DNA of 64,000 nt. It comes from Pyropia yezoensis (lineage: Eukaryota; Rhodophyta; Bangiophyceae; Bangiales; Bangiaceae). Where the stretch lies: NCBI GenBank assembly GCA_009829735.1, contig CM020619.1, positions 26,057,248 through 26,121,247 on the forward strand. Reading direction: 5' to 3'. Below are positions 1 through 10,588 of this stretch, piece after piece; the first letter of the stretch is position 1, and each line of letters starts with the position of its first letter. The notes beneath the pieces are model-generated. The model was given only the letters and a program-made list of their open reading frames with translations. It made no database searches and was not told the DNA's origin. The position numbers were made by a program, and so were the translations under genes.

Positions 1-1700
1 CCTCAGCTCAGCTTTCCACCCCGCCAAACCTCCAGGCACCGCAAACACAACTGCCGCCAGCGTTGGGAAGAAAAAGACGACACCACCGGAAGCGGGCACC
101 TGGAAGACCTGCCGCCCGCCTCGGCCGAGGGGAAGGAGCAGCAAAGAGACCAACCGAGACGGGCGGATGGCACCTCCGCCGTCGATGGAGGACTTGCCAG
201 CCATGGGAAGAAAAAGGAGGGCAGAGGTAGCCCCCTCCCCGCCACATTGACGGCCACATCAGCATCGACCGCCGCCGAACAGCGCAACCGACAAGGGCTG
301 ACCGTGCAGGTAGAAAAGGGGAAGCCATCCCTCTTGTTCCTAGCCGCAACGAACGAGGCTGGCACCACGAAGTACTGGCTGTAGTGGTTTTACGTACCTT
401 AGGAGTGTAGCACCCAAAACACACAGAGAAACAACCCACCAAGAACGCGGGGAGACAGGAGAGATACCGAACCGCCGACTGCCTGGCTGGTTCACGCGGG
501 GATCCGCGACCAGGACGACAGTGTTCAAGCACACGCAAGTCTGTTCTTTTCGAAGGGGGAAGCGACGCGCACCCCCACGCACACTCTTACCCTCTCTCAC
601 CCGCACCCAGCAACCCTCCACGCCGGGCCACGTGCGGGCCAATCAAAACCCTCCAGCATGTCCTGAGGGCCCCCGCCCCCAAGGATCATCCCTGCCAGCG
701 GGGCAGGAACCTCCAACATACGGGGAAGAGGAGCCCCGCCGGACATCAGTGCCAACACTCAGGATCTCCCCAATCTCACAATCACGCAAAATACACAATC
801 AAAATCCAAACCCCAAATGCATCCCATCCCGGAATAATGACCAATGGCAAATTCCGGTCAGGGGAAATTCCCATGCACTGGAAATCCCAACATGGGCTCC
901 AGAACCAATGGCGACCCGGTCCCATCTCCATAGGAGAGGACCAATCGGAAGCCAGTAAAATCCCAAGAGGCCAAATCGGCCCCGTCCTCCTCACCAGGAA
1001 GGTGGGCACAGGGGTGCGACGCGATCTCTACGAGGTCCCCCCACGTGGAGGGCCCATAGGGTCCCTACACTTCCCAGACCTCCAGGGGGTTGCGACCCGC
1101 GACGCAGACACCGGGGTAAAAATCTTCCGGGTGCCCAAAGGGCGGCTGAGGCAATGCTACTTGGCAACATGCCGTCCCCACCGCAGAGTGTACCCACCTC
1201 ATGGGGGGGGGTGGATGACACCGCGTCAGCTCGGCCCCATGGTTTTCTCCCTTGGGGAGACACTCGTGGCCACCCCCGTCGAGCGACAGGGGGGGATACG
1301 TGGAGACACCCCGTACAAACCACCACCCGAGGGGTGGCGGACGCAGCAAGGATAGAGCTCATCGACTCCCCCGGCCCTGCCCGCAGAGGGTGGGGACGTG
1401 AGGCGACTGGCTCTACTAGCATAGCCGGGAGCGAGGGGTTTGGGGGCCTTTTGTGCACCCCCCTCAGCCCTGCCTTAGGGGGCCGAGGGGTAGAACAGGG
1501 CCGCCTGTCCACCCGTGAGGGGTGGATCGGAGCGGAAGGGGTGCCAACGGGTGCTCGCCGCAAGGACGGCCACCGTCTCCTCCCCCCCTCGGCTCCACCT
1601 CGCTGCCACCGGTCTGCGCGCGTCCCCCTCTTCCTCAACCTCAGGGTGGGGGTGGCATCCACGCACTTCCACCCTTCGTCTCCTGCGGAGAGTGGCCAGT
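1..1700. other. Region without a supportable gene; possible eroded LTR
   Basis: Open frames occur on both strands but overlap one another and look like by-products of GC-rich sequence. From about 407 the text starts TGTAGCACCC, resembling the family A and B LTR starts, and a TGCTACT near 1153 could be a decayed LTR end. With the items at 1702-2130 and 2559-3000 this could be the left part of a third, very degraded retrotransposon family, but I see no second LTR copy to confirm it. Confidence 0.3.
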
Positions 1701-1701
1701 C

Positions 1702-2130
1702 ATGGCTACCCCGTTGGGGCCATCGGACCACAACGCCACCATGGTTGACGGCGGCGGACTCGTATCCCCGTCGGCTCCTTCTTCCCGCCGTGGGCCTTCG
1801 GCCACGCGGATGCCACCCGCCGCTCCGGGCGACGTCCTTATGGACGACGCCAGGAGCGGCCGGGGTGATGCCGGTCCGGCTTCGCCGGCCGAGGTACATG
1901 CGCCACCGTTGGCGGACTCGGGGGGCCTGGCCCCATTCCTTCTTCCCTGCCGCTTCGGCGCGACTACCCGTCACCCAAGGGTGGCCTGCATACAAGACGT
2001 CAACCATCCCAAGGGTGGCGACCAGTTCCAGTCCGAGGCTCATGGCAAGGGCATGGCTCAAGTTAAGGATTGGGGTCTAAGGCTCCCACAAGGAAATCCC
2101 GAGGTGACCAAAGGACCTCCACGAGGGTGA
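1702..2130 (+). pseudogene. Possible relic of an antisense accessory ORF (third family)
   Basis: An open frame of 142 codons begins at an ATG (MATPLGPSDH...) and ends at a TGA. Its start resembles that of the family B antisense ORF (MATPGVETDS...), and it is followed by an integrase/chromodomain relic on the opposite strand, which is the arrangement seen in the two intact families of this window. The rest of the reading frame is Pro/Ala/Gly-rich with no recognisable domain. The similarity is only a few residues, so this is an inference from position and composition. It may be a chance open frame. Confidence 0.2.
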
Positions 2131-2412
2131 CGGATGGTCACACCTTACCTCTGCGCACAAGTATCGGGTACTCTGCTCCGTGCCGGTGGCCCCTAGGGTC
2201 ACCCTGGAGCCATACTCGCACCGAGTTGCCAGTGTATCCGTCATCTGCAATGCATGCTCGGGAAACCCGCTTGCAGCGGACCCCGTGAGGGTCGAGCAAA
2301 AATGTTTTTCCGAACAAGACGCCCGGGAAGTGGGCGGGCATTCTCCACCGTTCCCGTTCGACGTCGACCCTCTCCACACCAACACCGGTGTGAATGCCAT
2401 CGAAGTGGACGC

Positions 2413-2482
2413 ACCTCCAACATTCGAACCCGCGACCTCGCCAATATTAGGAAATAACCTTACCGACTGTGCTACGCACAAA
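2413..2482 (-). repeat. tRNA-like segment with A and B boxes (SINE-type head or tRNA pseudogene)
   Basis: On the minus strand an A-box-like word TAGCACAGTCGG (2474-2463) is followed about 33 bases on by a B-box-like GGTTCGAATG (2430-2421), the spacing of an internal RNA polymerase III promoter. The acceptor and T stems do not pair, so it is not a working tRNA. A tRNA-derived SINE head or a decayed tRNA is the likely source. The body and tail of a SINE are not evident. Confidence 0.35.
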
Positions 2483-2558
2483 CTTCTGCTATGCCCAGCA
2501 CCCTAAGCGTTATTTGGACTCATCCAATTCTGCAGCCACTCCCTTTGGGAGCTGGTTG

Positions 2559-3000
2559 CTATTCGTCTTCTTGCGTTCCCGCTTGGGGGAATAGTCGGGA
2601 CCCTTGGTTTCGTCCCTTGATGGGGAGCTTGCGCCTTCGGGCATACTTCAGCAGAGCCGCCCGTGGCAGACCCTTCTTGGGATGCCAAGTATCCCCTTCG
2701 GGACCGTGGCCAAACCACCGCACCCGGAAGTCCAAGTCGGGCTTCCCGTCTTCATCCTCCACCCACTGGTGGCCGACGATCTGTTCGAACACGTCCTTCC
2801 CCGGGGATTCCTCGGGGCATTCGTTGAACGCGTCCCGGGCTTCCCGTGCCCGCATCCGTACTGGATCCCCTGCCTAAGGCGGGGGAGCACGTGTGATATT
2901 GTCTTCAATCTGGGTCTGCTCTCGCGTAGGTGTTTCAATAAGAAACCCTTGCCCGTCTGTGCGTAGCACCATATACGGTCCCTTCGTCCTTGAAGACATT
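2559..3000 (-). pseudogene. Relic of Ty3/gypsy integrase C-terminus and chromodomain
   Basis: The minus strand from 3000 reads an integrase tail (SSRTKGPYMVLRTDGQGF, then IETPTREQ), similar to the GPYQVLRTDG stretch of the family B polyprotein at 44793-48775. A stop follows near 2877. In another frame, 2855-2559 gives a chromodomain-like stretch with DLDFRVRWFGHGPEGDTWHP, comparable to RWFGYKAKDDTWEY in family B. Chromodomains at the end of integrase define chromoviruses and are thought to steer integration. The relic is broken by at least one stop and a frame change and has no upstream RT. It represents a third family, distinct from the two intact ones. Confidence 0.6.
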
Positions 3001-3009
3001 TTCGTCCGC

Positions 3010-3600
3010 CGGCTGCAGCCTCCGCCCTCCAGCCGGAAGAAGCCGCCCCCCAAAAGGTATCAGCCGCGGCAGCAGCAGCCCCCAACCCCGCACGTATCAG
3101 CCACCGCCCAACGGGTAGCAGCCGCGCTCTCGGTCGCAGCACCCGGCCCCCCAGCCGGTATCAGCCGCCCATCCACGGGTAGCAGCCGCCCACTCGGCTG
3201 CAGCAGCCGCCGCCCCACCGGTAGCACCCGCCCCCCCACCGGTAGCACCCGTCCCCCCACATGCAGCAGCCGCCCTCCCGCCGGTATGAGCCGCTTTCCC
3301 ACCAGTATTGACCGCCCCCGCCGCGGCTGCAGGGGCCTGCCCCCCCCGGTAGCAGCCGTCCCCACGGCTGCAGCAGCCGTCCCCCGCTCAGGCAGCGGAC
3401 CTTACCAGGCGCCCCGCCCCCTGTGGCAGTCGCCCCCCAGGCACCAGCGTGCGCCCCGCCCCAAGTAGCAGCCGCCCACCCACCGGTAGCAGCCGCCGCC
3501 CAGACTGCAGCAGCCGCCCCCCCCGCCGATACTAGCCGCGCCCACCGGTAGCAGGTGCCCGCCTCGCAGGTACCAGCTCCCCCCCCGGCAGCAGGCCTCC
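3010..3600. repeat. C-rich degenerate tandem array (arm 1)
   Basis: Irregular repeats of a short unit around CACCGGTAGCAGCCGCC, including many GTAGCAGCCGCC and GGTATCAGCCGCC variants. Long overlapping open frames on both strands reflect composition, not genes. The unit is the reverse complement of the unit in 3880-5320. 3601-3879 is a non-repetitive spacer with no gene that I can support. Confidence 0.7.
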
Positions 3601-3879
3601 CCATTCTAAGGGCATCTACTGTGGTTTGCAGGCTACACCATGCACCGTCCTCGTGCAGCTGGCACCGCGGCTACGAAGCGCTGATGGCGCGGGGCGTGGC
3701 AGCTCCCGGAAGATAGTAGATGATGTAGTCTGAAAGCAGCAATAGACGACAATGGGGTGGATTGACCTGGCGGGCTCGCGTAGGGCGGCCGCTACCCGTG
3801 GGGGGGCGGGTGCTATAGGAGTGAGGACGAGCTGAAGCTTTGGGGTGGGGGAAGGAACAGAAGCGGGGATGCCGCTGCT

Positions 3880-5320
3880 TCCAGGGCGCGTGAAAAGGCT
3901 GCTGCTGCGGTTAGCGCTACGGAGGGGGCGCGGCTGCTACCGGCGAGGGTTGTGGCTGCTACCTGTGGGGGAGCGGCCGCTACCGAGGGGGAGGCCACCG
4001 ATCTCGGTGGGATTGCGGCTGCTGTTGCGCAGGGGGGGGCTGCTGTCAGCGGGGGGGGCGGCGGCTGCTGCCGTACAAGCGGGCGGCAGCTGTTGTTGAC
4101 TGAGGGGGTGCGGGGGACATGCTCCTGGACTTGGGCTTCTCACTCCACCCACCTCAGTGGCACATGGCCATCCCCACGTCCCAGGCTGACAACGACACCC
4201 CCCCCCGCCTAGCCCCGTGCCAGTCAGGGGGAGGCGGACATGCAACCGACTGGGTACCCCGGACGTGTCGCGGGCCGTGTAAAGAGGAGAGTGCAGGGAG
4301 TGCTGACGGTGAAGGAGGGGTACTGAGAGTGCAAGGCTGCCGTTGAACCTTGGGTGCGCCGTAGGTAGCAGGGTGCCGACCGTACACTGCCTTGCGGACG
4401 TGGACCGCACCCGCGGGCAATAGCACGACGGGTGCACCCCGGGGCTCTTTAAGTGCTGGCGAGAGGGCACCAGGAGGGGAGGGGCCATGCCGTACGGAGT
4501 GGGCACCCCCGAGGAGAGGTATGTATGGAGTGAGCCACCGGGAATAGCCCCGCGTGCCAAGGGAGACGATGACACATCTTTGAACCCTATCCGTGGTGTG
4601 GGTAAGGGAAAACGCACATGCCGTACTGAGGGAGATGGCCCCCATCCCCTTGGTGTCTTATTAGCTGCTGCCCGCCGGGAGACGGCTGCTGCCGGAGGGG
4701 GGTGGCGTCTGCTACCGGCGGGGTGGCTGCTGCTGCCGGCGGGGGAGCGGCTGGTGCAGCTGGGAGGACGGCTGCGACCGCGGGTGGGGCGGCTGCACCC
4801 GGGGGGTGGCTGCTGGTGCCGGCCGGGTTGCAGACGCCACTTGTGGAGGTGCGGGAAAGCGGCTGATGCCGGCAGGGGAGCGGCTGCTCCCGGGGGTGCG
4901 GCTGCTGCAGGTGGGGGGGCGGCTGCTGTGGAGGCGGGATGGCGCGCAGCTGCTTCGTGGAGGAGACAGCTACTGGCTTGTGTTGTGGCTACCTGGGGAG
5001 GGCGACCCCTGCTTCCGGGGCGGGGGGGCGGCTGTTGCCGGCAAGGAGGCGGCGGCTGCTGCCGGGAGGAGGTAGCCGGGAGCTGCTGTGGGGTATCGAT
5101 TGCTCCCGAAGTGGGGGCGGCTGCCGCCGGGCGTGTGTCCGCTGCGGTCGGGAGGGGACGGCGGCTGCTGACGGCGGGGTGGCTGCTGCTTCCTGTGGGG
5201 GAGCGGCTGCTGATGCATGGGGGGCGGCTGCTCCCGGAAGGGGCGGCGGCTGGTACCGGCGGGGTGGCTGCTTCTGCAGGCGGTGGGGCGGCTCTTACCG
5301 GCGGGGGGGGGGGCGCTACC
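3880..5320. repeat. G-rich degenerate tandem array (arm 2), inverted relative to arm 1
   Basis: Repeats of a unit around GCGGCTGCTACCGGCGGGG, most obvious at 3900-4090 and 4665-5320. A stretch at about 4095-4660 lacks the unit and has no supportable gene. Open frames of up to 523 codons occur on both strands here; they are Pro/Ala/Arg/Gly-rich and mutually overlapping, so I treat them as artefacts of a stop-poor repeat. Confidence 0.7.
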
Positions 5321-5387
5321 CTAATAGGGGGGTTCATACATTCGCCGACGCGACACTGCTTTTTGCGATGCAGTGCCCGTGACAGTG

Positions 5388-5420
5388 CTGGTCCAAAGAG
5401 GGGGGGCCTGTTTGGACCAG
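5388..5420. repeat. Inverted repeat upstream of the Harbinger transposase relic
   Basis: Perfect 10-base arms CTGGTCCAAA (5388-5397) and TTTGGACCAG (5411-5420) flank a G-rich loop. The right arm continues as a GGCCTGTTTGG-like sequence resembling plant PIF/Harbinger termini, but I found no matching right terminus, so calling it a transposon end is speculative. Confidence 0.35.
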
Positions 5421-5768
5421 TAATCCGCAGTTCCCAGCGATTTCCACTGCGCCGGTGTAGTTGCTTCGCATCCCTGGCGAAGTGTCGAGCGCACCGCCTG
5501 TGTGCCAAATTCTAGAGGCGACTGCCCGACCGCGCGCAGGGCTTGCACACCGGAGCCACGCATCGGGTGGACGGCGTCGTGCACCCTGCCACGATGGCTA
5601 GGGCTTCGCTTCGGCAGATCGCTGTGCGTGTTGCCACTCGCCGTGTGCAGTTTTTTGACGGCACTTGTGTGCCTCGAGGTAGACGGCTTCGTGCCCCGCC
5701 TGAGCTTAGACGCGTGCGGATTGTCTGGTGTGCCGGCCTCTTTTTTGCTTCTTTTGTGTGCTCTACAG

Positions 5769-6960
5769 GTGCTTCGGACTCTCCTGGAGAATCGGTACCT
5801 TTACATGAGCCGCGGTAGTGTGCGCAAGAGCCGTCATTGGGGTTGGCACACGATTGATGAGCTTCCCGAGAGCCAATGGCGGGTGTTTTTGAGAATGAGC
5901 CGCTCGACGTATGCACATCTGTCTGACCTCTTGGCTGCCCAGGACGACGTGGCCCTGCCTCGTCGCCGGCGTCGCCCTGCCATCCCCCGAGACGTGCAAC
6001 AGAAGGTTTCTCTCTTCAGGCTTAGGCATGACGGCAACGGTGCATGTGAGTTATTTTTCGCCAGCTTTCCATGGGTCGAGGTTGTATGTGCATTTTGCTC
6101 GGTTTTATTTCCGACTTTTGTTAACCTTCTTTTGCACAGCGGTCGTGTGTGTGGCAAACATGTTCGGTATGAGCCCCGGGTCTGTCGTCAAGGTCACCAA
6201 CAGGTTTATTCGACGCGTGCGGCGCCTGGCGGAGGCGCACATTGTCTGGCCTGACCCCCCGAAGCGGCAGGAGCTGGCCAGCTACGCGTGAAGTTCGTTC
6301 GGGTTTCGCGGCTGCGTCGGGTCAGTAGATGGTACAACCATACCTCTGGCATACGCGCCGAGCTATCAGCCATGGACCATTTGGGACCGCCACGACAACT
6401 ACAGCATGCACCTGCAGGTAGCGACCGACCACCAGCGCAACATCATATCCACGACCCTGGGCTTCACGGGGGCGGCTGGCGACGCGCTGGTGCAACGACA
6501 CGCGGAGTGGGAGCGCCAGCCGCAGCTACATTTTTCCCATTTGGAGCACCTCCTCGGCGACAAAGGCATGCACCGTACGGCCCATGTGGTTTGTCCCTAC
6601 AAGGGGGAAGCTGCTAAGACGACAGAGAATGTCAATTTCAATTTTCAGCTGGCTCGGCTGCGCGTGATCGCCGAGCACGTGATTGGCTTGCTGAAGGGGC
6701 GGTGGGAGAGTCTGCGGAAGCTGAGAACTCAGATCGCTGGTGAGAAAGACTTCAAGTTGGCGATGGCTTGGATAATCGCATGCTGCGTGCTCCACAATAT
6801 CTGCGATGCTTGCGGGGATGCCGACGAAGAGGTCGCCCCCGAGGCCTCCCCGGAGCAGGAGGACACAATGGCAGCTGGTCTGGGGGCTAAGGAGTCGCGC
6901 GAGCGTGTCAAGAGAGACGCCTTGGCGATCATGCGCGCGACGGGAGAGTATGAGTGCTGA
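5769..6960 (+). pseudogene. PIF/Harbinger-type DDE transposase, interrupted by a TGA
   Basis: This is a DDE nuclease-transposase of the PIF/Harbinger (DDE_Tnp_4) class, which cuts and pastes DNA. The exon at 5769-6045 carries the helix-turn-helix-like region (RLRHDGNGA). A putative intron at 6046-6139 (GTGAGT...GCACAG) restores frame into VVCVANMFGMSPGSVVKVTNRF. A catalytic block follows: VDGTT (Asp codon 6328-6330), a second Asp in GDALV (6481-6483), and a Glu in AEHVIGLLKGRW (6673-6675). An in-frame TGA at 6289-6291 lies just before the first catalytic Asp, and the same frame continues through to 6960, so the copy looks inactivated by one nonsense change. A possible 5' exon ends at 5678 before an intron 5679-5768 (GTAGAC...CTACAG); the start codon is uncertain. 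A partner gene lies convergently at 7376-9151. Confidence 0.75.
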
Positions 6961-7039
6961 TCAAAAAAACGAGAGCGGTTCTTTCCTTGTTTTAACCTGC
7001 CGCGGTCCCCATTCAGCCACCACCAACTCCTCATAGAAC

Positions 7040-7460
7040 CTCGCCCGGACCCACCTGCAGCTCCCTCGCCCGCCGCAGCGGCCCTCCCAAAATCCACTCT
7101 TGCCACCCACCTCAACCACCTTCCCCACCCTGCTCCGCCTCCTGCCATCCCCCCACCAGCAAACCCCCTCCCCCCCATGCCATCCCCCCCCGCCAAGAGC
7201 GAGCCCCCCCCCCCCCCCCCTCCCCACCCACTCACCCACTCCCCCCACCCCACCTACAAGAGCCCCCCCCCCCCCCCCAGCCACCGCCCCCCCCCCCCCT
7301 CCCCCAGCTCCCCACCCCGGCGGCTCCTCGTGCTCCTCTCCTGCACGTGCAACCGCGCCCCTAGTCATCCTGACGTCAAGTGCCCCTCCTCCCGCCCCTG
7401 TGCCCGCCCCCCCCGCTGACCCCCCCCCCCCCGCCGACCCCCCCCCCCCCGCCAAGGGCG
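7040..7460. repeat. C-rich low-complexity tract
   Basis: Near-pure C runs and CCCACC repeats lie between the two Harbinger genes. Part of the tract encodes the glycine-rich tail of the minus-strand gene at 7376-9151. Confidence 0.8.
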
Positions 7461-9151
7461 AAAATGCGATCCAGGAGGTCGTCCGATGGGTTAGCAGTGT
7501 AGAGGCGCTCGAGGATATCCAGCGCCTTGAGCTTGGCTGGGCTCCGAGCCTGCTCGAGCTCAGTCGCGACGTGCTGCTCGTCAACCCGCATACACCGCAA
7601 GGCTACGGCGCTCTCGCGGTCCTCCCGCCGCTCGTTGAGCTTAAACTGCCGCTCAGCCTGGCGCTCTGCTACCTCTGCCTGCAAGCGCGCGGGCTGCAGG
7701 GCGAAGCTGGCCTCGTTCTGCTTGGCCGCGTTCGACGCCTCTACCGCGCCTCGAAAGAACTCGACCACCTCACTTCCCCCAAGCGCAGCCAACGCCTCCG
7801 TGTCAGTCGCCGACTGCTTGCGGGTGCGTCCACTGGCCCCCCCCGGCTTGGAAGATGTAGGGAGCGTGGGCATAGGAGCGCCCGCGGGGTGCTCTCCCAT
7901 CCCGACGGCACGCGTGGTTGCGGGCGCCGAGGCAACTAATCGGCTTGGTGTCAAAACGGGAGGTAGCACGCCCTGGTCAGCGGCAGGGCGTGCGGCTGGA
8001 GATGAAGGAGGGTGGCGGGGGCTACCTTGCGACAGCCCCTCATGAGAACAAGTTGACCGGCTCAAATTGGGTCCACTTGACACGACACGTACGCCGCCGT
8101 CACTGTCAGCAGATGCAGACCGTCGAGCGCTAGGCGACGACGGGTCGAGGGAGCCCGGGGGTGAACGGCTCGGGGTGAGCGGTGTACCCGACCGCGACGA
8201 AGGGCCAGGGTGCCGTGAAGCTGTCGCGTTCGGTGCGGCACGGGGCAGCGGGGCGCCATGCAGCGGAGGGCTGGCACGTGGCCCTGGAGTTCCACGTGGT
8301 GACCGTGCACCCGGAGGCGGCGGAGTGGGCGCACGCGGAAGGGGTGCGGCGTCAGGCCGTAGAAGTGGTGTAGCGGCGGACCCCACGATGGGGGCCTTCG
8401 ACCACATTGTCTTGCCGGTGTGCCCCTTGACACCGTTCGCCATGCGCAGAAGGGACTGCATCTGGTCCCAGGACATTCGCTACGAGGACGCCTGCACCTC
8501 GTCCAGGTTCTCGAGCCTCACCTGGAGCTCCGCTGCGCCCATCCCCGTCGGCTTGTGTGCGCGCTTGTCCATGTGCGCCTTGATGGACTCCAACAAGCGT
8601 TTCAAAGCGAGCGGCTTGATGGGATCCCACTTCCTCGTCAGCCGCGAGCTCGCGCTGATCCACGTGGCGGCATTGCCCAAGGAGAGTTGAAGGATGGTGC
8701 CAGGCTTGGCATTCTTGAAATCCACAAAGTCGACCGATAACTCCATAACAGTGAGCCGCACCTCCACCCTGAAGACGCCACCAGGATGCTTTGGGTTCTT
8801 GGGGGGGGCTACCTCACCGGCGTCACTGCCCTGACAACCGCGCACCCGACTACCCCGCGCCCGACCACCCCGCGCCCGACCATCCCGCTGTTCCTCGCCT
8901 GTACGGGAAGAAGTGTCCCTGCGACGGCGGCGTTGACTAGCTGCTCTGCGTTGAGGGGGCTCAGCAGGTCGGGCTGATTCCCCTACCTCCAGAGGTGCGG
9001 GTGTAGGCGCGGGGCTGGGGCTGCTCGCAACGGATGGACGGGCCTCAGGGTCGTCCGCCCGGTAGGCTGTAGCCCCTCCGGAGGGCCGTCCACTATCGTC
9101 AGCGGCTGTCGGTGCGGACGCACCATTCTGACCTGTACTGATGTTAGACAT
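7376..9151 (-). pseudogene. Second ORF of the Harbinger pair: coiled-coil, putative DNA-binding partner, one in-frame stop
   Basis: PIF/Harbinger elements usually carry, beside the transposase, a Myb/SANT-like ORF whose product helps bind the ends. This minus-strand frame starts at an ATG (9151, MSNISTGQNGAS...). It has a charged Arg-rich stretch, a hydrophobic segment (VDFVDFKNAKPGTILQLSLG), a long Pro/Ser-rich linker and a charged helical region (RLQAEVAERQAERQFKLNER...) ending in ALDILERLYTANPSDDLLDRIF. The layout resembles Harbinger Myb-type partners, but I cannot point to a canonical Myb tryptophan pattern, so the functional call rests on position and overall build. A TAG at 8480-8482 interrupts a frame that is otherwise continuous (...EVQASS, stop, RMSWDQ...). 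The last residues are glycine-rich from the C tract, so the true end is uncertain. Confidence 0.5.
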
Positions 9152-10211
9152 AGCTTTCTCAAGCGCAGGCACAGGAACAAGACGATGCAAAAGAAATGTA
9201 CATGAGCAGAAGGAACTAGGCAATCGGGAGGAGCACCGGTGGGACAGAGCAAGTTAGACTTCTGGCAAAGAAACGGTACCACGACGACAAGAGCACGGCT
9301 CACATCCGTGCCAACACTCTGAATGCATGGAAGCCGCAGGGTCAGAGAAAAGAAACGATTGTACTCACCGTCAACGGATGGCTGGTGGTCGGGAGTAGGG
9401 ACGTGTAATGAGAATGAGTGGGTATAGCACCAACGTTCCGCGCATGTGGCGCTTCAAGCGCACGTGCAGATAAGGGTGCACGGCAGGCGGGGAGGAGGAG
9501 GTCCGCGACGCCCAGATGCGGCGCACGTACATAAATGCTCGTCGCGTAGGTCGGACGGAGCAGCTCGCCATGCGCAATGCGGCGGGTGAGCCGCTCGGTG
9601 CCAACGCCCCCCGCCTGGCGCTTGTCTGCTTGATGGGAATGTCGGGGGGGGGTCTATGGCGGCAACAACGCGAGCGCACTCCATACGGCCAGCCCGCCTG
9701 GTGGGTCACGCCCAGGGTTGATATATTTTGCGAAAGCATCTATCGTTAGTAAAAACATGCGATCATTATTGAAAACGTTTCTGATAGTTATCGCCCAGGA
9801 GCCATGTGTTAGGATGACAGCAATGAATTAACCACGTCGTGCCCAACACGAGCCGCCTGATGAGCTGCGGACACGGCTTTCGGAAAGGGCGTAGAGCCTA
9901 AAATGGGCCGCGTAGTACGCAGGCGGCGGAGAACGTTCCGCGTGGGGCGGCCGCACCCGCCGTGTACAGTACGCCGCGGAGGATGTGAAGTCCTAGTCGG
10001 CGTACGTAGCTCCTATCGTCCTCGTGGTGTGGGTCTGGATCTTGGCTGGGCACGCTGCCGTACTGTATCGCGGCTACGTACACAGGTCCGAAGACGACGA
10101 CAGGGTGCGGCACTGCCGCGTGATCAGGCGGTCCGGTCTGGTCTGATGGGCCTCCGATCCGACACGTGGTGGAACACGTGGACATCTAATAATCATTATC
10201 GTTCTGGTTCT
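9152..10211. other. No gene seen
   Basis: Between the Harbinger partner gene and the first LTR only short overlapping open frames are present. An AT-richer stretch lies at 9720-9840. No terminal repeat of the Harbinger element was recognised. Confidence 0.5.
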
Positions 10212-10574
10212 TGTAGCACAATAGGGATCCGTCGCACGTCCACTCTCAGAGAACACTCACCAAGGGGGATCGGCACCAACGTCATTGGGAGGCCAAGGTT
10301 GCTGTCCTTCGAGCGCAAGCCACGGGACCAAGATGGGAGCCCAAATGGGAGGGGTTTGTTGTTCTACCTTGGCCGGCGGTGGATTCGCCGCCGGCCCCCA
10401 CGTTATAAACCCTCGGAGACACTACTAACTACCCTCCACCCCAAGATGCAAGTCCCTCTGGTCATACGTAACTTGTAGATACCGTGACCAGTCCGGACTC
10501 TCAAATTGAAAGCCAAGGATTAGAAGTAGCCCCCCTAACATTAGGGTCACAATACGGCCAACCATATTGCTACA
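10212..10574 (-). repeat. Family A LTR (3' LTR of copy I)
   Basis: 363 bp, beginning TGTAGCACAATA and ending ATATTGCTACA on the printed strand, with terminal inverted repeat TGTAGCA/TGCTACA. It contains a GC-rich hairpin (GGCCGGCGG...CCGCCGGCC) next to TTATAA, a candidate core promoter that is palindromic and so usable in either direction. Confidence 0.9.
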
Positions 10575-10588
10575 TATCCCCCTCTTAG
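10575..10588 (-). promoter_or_regulatory. Polypurine tract of copy I
   Basis: On the minus strand, TAAGAGGGGGATA directly abuts the LTR, the position of the plus-strand DNA priming site in LTR retrotransposons. It fixes the genomic sense of the element as minus. Confidence 0.75.

Noticed and set aside
407-1160. A third LTR starting TGTAGCACCC
   Set aside because: No second copy, no clear TGCTACA end and no polypurine tract; kept only as a remark.
2413-2482. A functional tRNA gene
   Set aside because: The acceptor and T stems do not pair; only the A and B boxes are recognisable.
5401-5430. GGCCTGTTTGG-like sequence as the left terminal repeat of the Harbinger element
   Set aside because: No matching inverted copy was found to the right and no 3-bp duplication is evident.
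3937-5508. 523-codon minus-strand frame
   Set aside because: Pro/Ala/Arg repeats from a G-rich array, open in several frames at once, with no domain.
10207-10211. GTTCT as a target-site duplication of copy I with GTTGC at 22702
   Set aside because: The two differ, and the sequence between them crosses a gap joining different elements.
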